A DNA stretch of 8,371 nt. It comes from an uncultured Collinsella sp. GTDB lineage: Bacteria > Actinomycetota > Coriobacteriia > Coriobacteriales > Coriobacteriaceae. This document shows, piece by piece, positions 5,595 to 8,371 of the stretch (positions are counted from its first letter, which is position 1; the number at the start of each line of letters is the position of its first letter). Under the pieces are notes generated by a model. That model was given only the letters and a program-made list of their open reading frames with translations. It made no database searches and was not told where the DNA came from. Both the position numbers and the translations under genes were made by a program. Where the stretch lies: NCBI GenBank assembly GCA_900554495.1, contig USHR01000071.1:1-8371 (forward strand), written 5' to 3'.

Positions 5595-6299
5595 TTACAA
5601 ATAGAACTTCAGTCGCTCGGTGCAGTACACCTGACGGGAGATGAAAAGCGGCTCGCCGCTTGGAGCATAACGTCTATCGACAAACAGAAGCAGCGGAGAG
5701 TCCAGCTCCACGTTAAGGTATGCCGCCTCGAGCTCGCTCGCATAGCAGACCTCGAGCGTACGCGTGTTGGGGCCCATCTTGATCCCCTGGCGATCGAGTA
5801 CCGCCATCAGCGAATCCTCGAGGGATTCATGCTCCAAAAAAGAAAGCGCAGCGGAATAGCTATTGGTTTCCAGCATCGTGGGCTTGTCGTCCACAAGGCG
5901 CAGACGACGACTGCGCAATACCTTTTGGGTATCGTCTACGCCCAGGAACTTCGCGTCTCGCAGGCTTGGGAAGTCCCAGCCCATTGCGAGAACCCTGGTA
6001 GACGCCTGTTTTCCAGCAAGCTGGCACGAATGGGTAAAGCTCTCACGGTCGTCCGCGGCATACATCTGTGTGTCCGACGAAACGAACGTGCCCTTGCCGC
6101 GGGCCCTCTCAACAAGCCCAGCATCTTCCATTTCTTTAATTGCGGAGCGAACCGTTATTCGGCTCACGCCAAATTGCTCGATGAGCTCCGCCTCGGTCGG
6201 GAGCTTATCTCCCGGGCGGTACGTGCCGTTGGCGATCGAATCAGAAAGCGCACGAACAATCTGTTTGTACAGGGGGATAACGCTATTTGCTTCAACCAT
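5595..6299 (-). CDS. GntR family (HutC/UTRA) transcriptional regulator
   Basis: 234 residues from the chosen start, the usual length of HutC-subfamily GntR proteins. The first 75 residues form the GntR winged helix: PLYKQIVRALSDSIANGTY, then LPTEAELIEQFGVSR (recognition region ITVRSAIKEMEDAGL) and the wing RGKGTFV. The rest is a UTRA ligand domain with the expected RSRRLRLVDDKPTMLETNSY segment and a final GEPLFISRQVYCTERLKFY block. UTRA proteins usually sense a phosphorylated sugar or related small molecule. Here the likely effector is the PTS product or a relative. An ATG at 6308 would add three residues, but AAAGG almost touches it, while it stands 10 bases before the ATG at 6299; either is possible. 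It lies upstream of and in line with the PTS genes and is divergent from the M16 peptidase. Confidence 0.95.
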   Translation of the reverse strand: MVEANSVIPLYKQIVRALSDSIANGTYRPGDKLPTEAELIEQFGVSRITVRSAIKEMEDAGLVERARGKGTFVSSDTQMYAADDRESFTHSCQLAGKQASTRVLAMGWDFPSLRDAKFLGVDDTQKVLRSRRLRLVDDKPTMLETNSYSAALSFLEHESLEDSLMAVLDRQGIKMGPNTRTLEVCYASELEAAYLNVELDSPLLLFVDRRYAPSGEPLFISRQVYCTERLKFYL

Positions 6300-6342
6300 A
6301 TCAACCATACCTTTGCAAGGAATCAGCAGCTTATAGATAGAT

Positions 6343-6362
6343 GACTTATATTGTATTAGAAC
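6343..6362. promoter_or_regulatory. Possible operator and -10 region of the GntR gene
   Basis: GACTTATATTGTATTAGAAC stands about 45 bases before the GntR start. On the minus strand it contains TACAAT and TATAAG, either of which could be a -10 box; no clear -35 was found. It shares TATATTGT with the sequence at 5482-5499 before IIA, so it may be an autoregulatory site. Confidence 0.3.
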
Positions 6363-6511
6363 TTTTTAGGAGTCCATATATTTCCTAAATGATTCGGTAA
6401 ATGGGGTGTTATTTCACTTTAGTGGGGTGCAGCGGCTACCCGCGGCATTCGTTATCAACCTAGCTAGGCTAGTCCACCCACATCGTCTCCAGTTCGCCGC
6501 AGAGCCGCGGC

Positions 6512-6527
6512 CCCATATGGGTATACT
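6512..6527 (+). promoter_or_regulatory. Possible -10 element of the M16 peptidase gene with flanking palindrome
   Basis: TATACT at 6522-6527 lies about 50 bases before the M16 start and is directly preceded by the perfect palindrome CCCATATGGG (6512-6521). No good -35 box is seen 16-18 bases upstream, so the promoter may depend on an activator or be misassigned. Confidence 0.35.
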
Positions 6528-6547
6528 CTCGAGGATTCGACTCGATT

Positions 6548-6563
6548 CGCCCCCGCTGGGGCG
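6548..6563 (+). other. Leader hairpin just before the M16 ribosome binding site
   Basis: CGCCCC (6548-6553) pairs with GGGGCG (6558-6563) around a four-base loop. The stem ends two bases before AAAGGAG (6566-6572), which stands 7 bases ahead of the start codon. The hairpin could insulate or limit ribosome access. It has no T run, so it is not a terminator. Confidence 0.5.
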
Positions 6564-6579
6564 TCAAAGGAGACTGCAT

Positions 6580-8371
6580 ATGCCCACTACCTCAACCGAC
6601 CCGCGCGCCGCTGCCGCCGCACTGCTAGTGCCCGGCACTACCTGCCACGGCTTTGCCGTCGAGCGCCGCGAGACCGTGCCCGAGCTCGACTCGGACGCCT
6701 ACGTGCTGCGCCACACTGCCTCGGGCGCTCGCCTGCTGTACCTGGCGTGCGACGACGAGAACAAGGCCTCTGCCATTGGCTTTAAGACGCCGCCGGCCGA
6801 TTCCACCGGCGTATTCCATATTCTTGAGCACTCGGTGCTGTGCGGGTCGGCAAAGTTCCCCGTCAAGGAGCCGTTTGTCGACCTGATCAAGAGCTCCATG
6901 CAGACGTTCCTCAACGCCATGACCTACCCCGACAAGACCATCTACCCCGTTGCCACCACCAACGAGCAGGATCTGTACAACCTGATGGACGTGTACCTGG
7001 ACGCGGTGTTCAACCCGGCCATCTACACCAAGCCGACTATTTTTGAGCAGGAGGGCTGGCACTACGAACTGGACCTGCCGGAGGGCGCCGAGGGCGACAG
7101 CAGCTCCGCGAGCCTGCACGAGGGCACGCTGCGCTATAACGGCGTGGTGTTCAACGAGATGAAGGGTGCGCTGTCCGATCCCATGAGCGTGCTGGACGAC
7201 GCCGTCAACGCCGCGCTCTACCCCGACACCGCCTATGCACACGAGAGCGGTGGCGACCCGCGCGCGATCCCCGCGCTCACCTACGAGCAGTTCCTGGACA
7301 CGCACGCGCGCCACTACAACCCCTCCAACTCTTACATCACGCTCTACGGCGACCTGGACGTGGACCGCGCGCTGGCGTTTTTGGACGAGCGCTATCTGTC
7401 GCAGCCGAGTGCCGCGAGCCGCCGCATGGACGCTGCCGTCGCCGCCGGCGAGGACCCGTCCACGCTGGCGCCCAATCCGCTGGGCGTGCAGGCGCCCGTG
7501 ACCTGCGAGTACAAGCGCATCGAGATGGCTACCACGCCCGAGAACGCCCTGGTGGGCTTGGGTCTTGTGCTGGGCAGCGCGCTCGACCGCAAGCGCACGA
7601 TCGCGGCGGACATCCTGTTCGAGGCGCTGCTGGGCTCCAACGAAGCACCAGTTAAGAAGGCCATTCTGGCCGCCGGCCTGGGCGGCAACGTGGTGAGCTA
7701 CACCGCGGCCGAGTGCCTGCAGCCCTACGAGCTCATCATGCTGCAAAATGCGCAGCCCGGCGTGGCGCGCGAGCTGCGTCGCGTATTCCAGGACGCTTGC
7801 CGCGACCTGTGCGAGCACGGCGTTCCGCGCGAGCGCCTGGAGGCCATCATCAGCAGCAACGAATACGACCTGCGCCAGCGCGACTACGGTATCGCCGACG
7901 GCGTGGCCATTGCGTGCGACGCGCTAAGCACGTGGCTCTACGATGACGACGCCGCGACGCTGGCGCTCAAGTACGGCCCGGTTTACGACGAGCTGCGTGG
8001 CGAGCTGGACGGCAGCTACTTTGAGGACCTGCTGCGCGAGCTGGTGCTGCAGAACGATCACATGGCGCTGGTCGAGCTGGTGCCAGTTGACGCCGCCGAG
8101 GGTTCGGAGAGCGCCGAGGCCGCCGAGCTGGCAGCCAAGCGGGACGCCATGACCGATGCCGAGCTGGCCGACGTGGTCGAGCGCACGGCAGCACTGCGTG
8201 CCGCACAGGAGGCGGAAGACACACCCGAGGCCAAGGCCACACTGCCGCGTCTGCGCGTTTCCGACATTGGCGAGGCGCGCCCCGAGCCGCCGCTGGTCGT
8301 GGACACGACCGCGCCCATCCCCTGCCTGCGCCACGGCATCCCCACCAACCGTCTGGCCTACGCCATGCAGT
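6580..8371 (+). CDS. M16C zinc metallopeptidase (PreP/Cym1 type), partial (C-terminus beyond the window)
   Basis: 597 codons are open to the right edge; bacterial M16C enzymes are usually about 950-1000 residues, so roughly 60% is present. The inverted zinc motif HxxEH is intact (H79-I-L-E82-H83 within VFHILEHSVLCGS). The distal zinc ligand is probably E192 in NEMKGALSDP, the usual M16C pattern. PVKEPFVDLIKSSMQTFLNA at 93-112 and RHYNPSNSYITLYGD (about 244-258) are also typical. The second, non-catalytic M16 repeat begins near residue 320. Around residues 525-575 is a low-complexity Ala/Glu-rich linker. No signal peptide is seen, so a cytoplasmic peptide-degrading enzyme is likely. AAAGGAG stands 7 bases before the ATG. 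The gene is markedly GC-rich compared with its AT-rich upstream region. It is divergent from the GntR gene and has no evident link to the PTS locus. Confidence 0.94.
   Translation, partial: MPTTSTDPRAAAAALLVPGTTCHGFAVERRETVPELDSDAYVLRHTASGARLLYLACDDENKASAIGFKTPPADSTGVFHILEHSVLCGSAKFPVKEPFVDLIKSSMQTFLNAMTYPDKTIYPVATTNEQDLYNLMDVYLDAVFNPAIYTKPTIFEQEGWHYELDLPEGAEGDSSSASLHEGTLRYNGVVFNEMKGALSDPMSVLDDAVNAALYPDTAYAHESGGDPRAIPALTYEQFLDTHARHYNPSNSYITLYGDLDVDRALAFLDERYLSQPSAASRRMDAAVAAGEDPSTLAPNPLGVQAPVTCEYKRIEMATTPENALVGLGLVLGSALDRKRTIAADILFEALLGSNEAPVKKAILAAGLGGNVVSYTAAECLQPYELIMLQNAQPGVARELRRVFQDACRDLCEHGVPRERLEAIISSNEYDLRQRDYGIADGVAIACDALSTWLYDDDAATLALKYGPVYDELRGELDGSYFEDLLRELVLQNDHMALVELVPVDAAEGSESAEAAELAAKRDAMTDAELADVVERTAALRAAQEAEDTPEAKATLPRLRVSDIGEARPEPPLVVDTTAPIPCLRHGIPTNRLAYAMQ

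Noticed and set aside
6625..7818. A 397-codon minus-strand open frame opposite the M16 peptidase gene.
   Set aside because: Shadow of a GC-rich gene: the product is rich in Val, Gln, His and Arg with no recognisable domain, and the plus-strand frame has an intact HxxEH protease motif and a perfect ribosome binding site.

Overview
The window most resembles a gut Coriobacteriia genome, probably Collinsella. That is an inference from the GC-rich coding style, AT-rich intergenic DNA and the gene content; no rRNA or other taxonomic marker is present. Eight protein genes are supported. Seven lie on the minus strand and one, at the right edge, on the plus strand. The genes at both edges are cut by the window.

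Right to left along the minus strand: a GntR/UTRA regulator (5595-6299); mannose-family PTS components IIA (5040-5459) and IIB (4495-4968); a strong terminator (4417-4444) and a new promoter (4351-4378); a SIS-domain sugar-phosphate deglycase of the FrlB type (3266-4300); PTS IIC (2411-3184) and IID (1563-2411), which overlap by one base; and a terminator (1484-1517). Together these look like a complete uptake and first-step catabolic locus. The PTS would import and phosphorylate a glycated amine (Amadori or Heyns compound such as fructoselysine or glucoselysine). The SIS enzyme would split it into hexose phosphate and the free amino compound. The GntR protein would sense the phosphorylated substrate. 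The deglycase keeps a Glu and a His 16 residues apart, as in the FrlB/FraB enzymes. The transcript appears to be divided in two, IIA-IIB and SIS-IIC-IID, with a large hairpin in the SIS-IIC gap.

The left end (1-1132) is one uninterrupted minus-strand reading frame for an AlbA_2 (Schlafen-type) plus HATPase_c_4 protein whose C-terminus lies outside the window. The 430-base gap upstream of it (1133-1562) holds the most unusual structure here: two copies of an array of the 11-mer TTATCTCTCRT. The units are spaced 13 and 18 bases apart in both arrays, the arrays are exactly 165 bases apart, and inverted copies follow each one. This looks like an operator array for the neighbouring gene.

At the right, divergent from the regulator, is the first 597 codons of an M16C zinc metallopeptidase (PreP/Cym1 type) with an intact HxxEH motif. 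No tRNA, rRNA, insertion sequence, CRISPR array or phage gene was seen.
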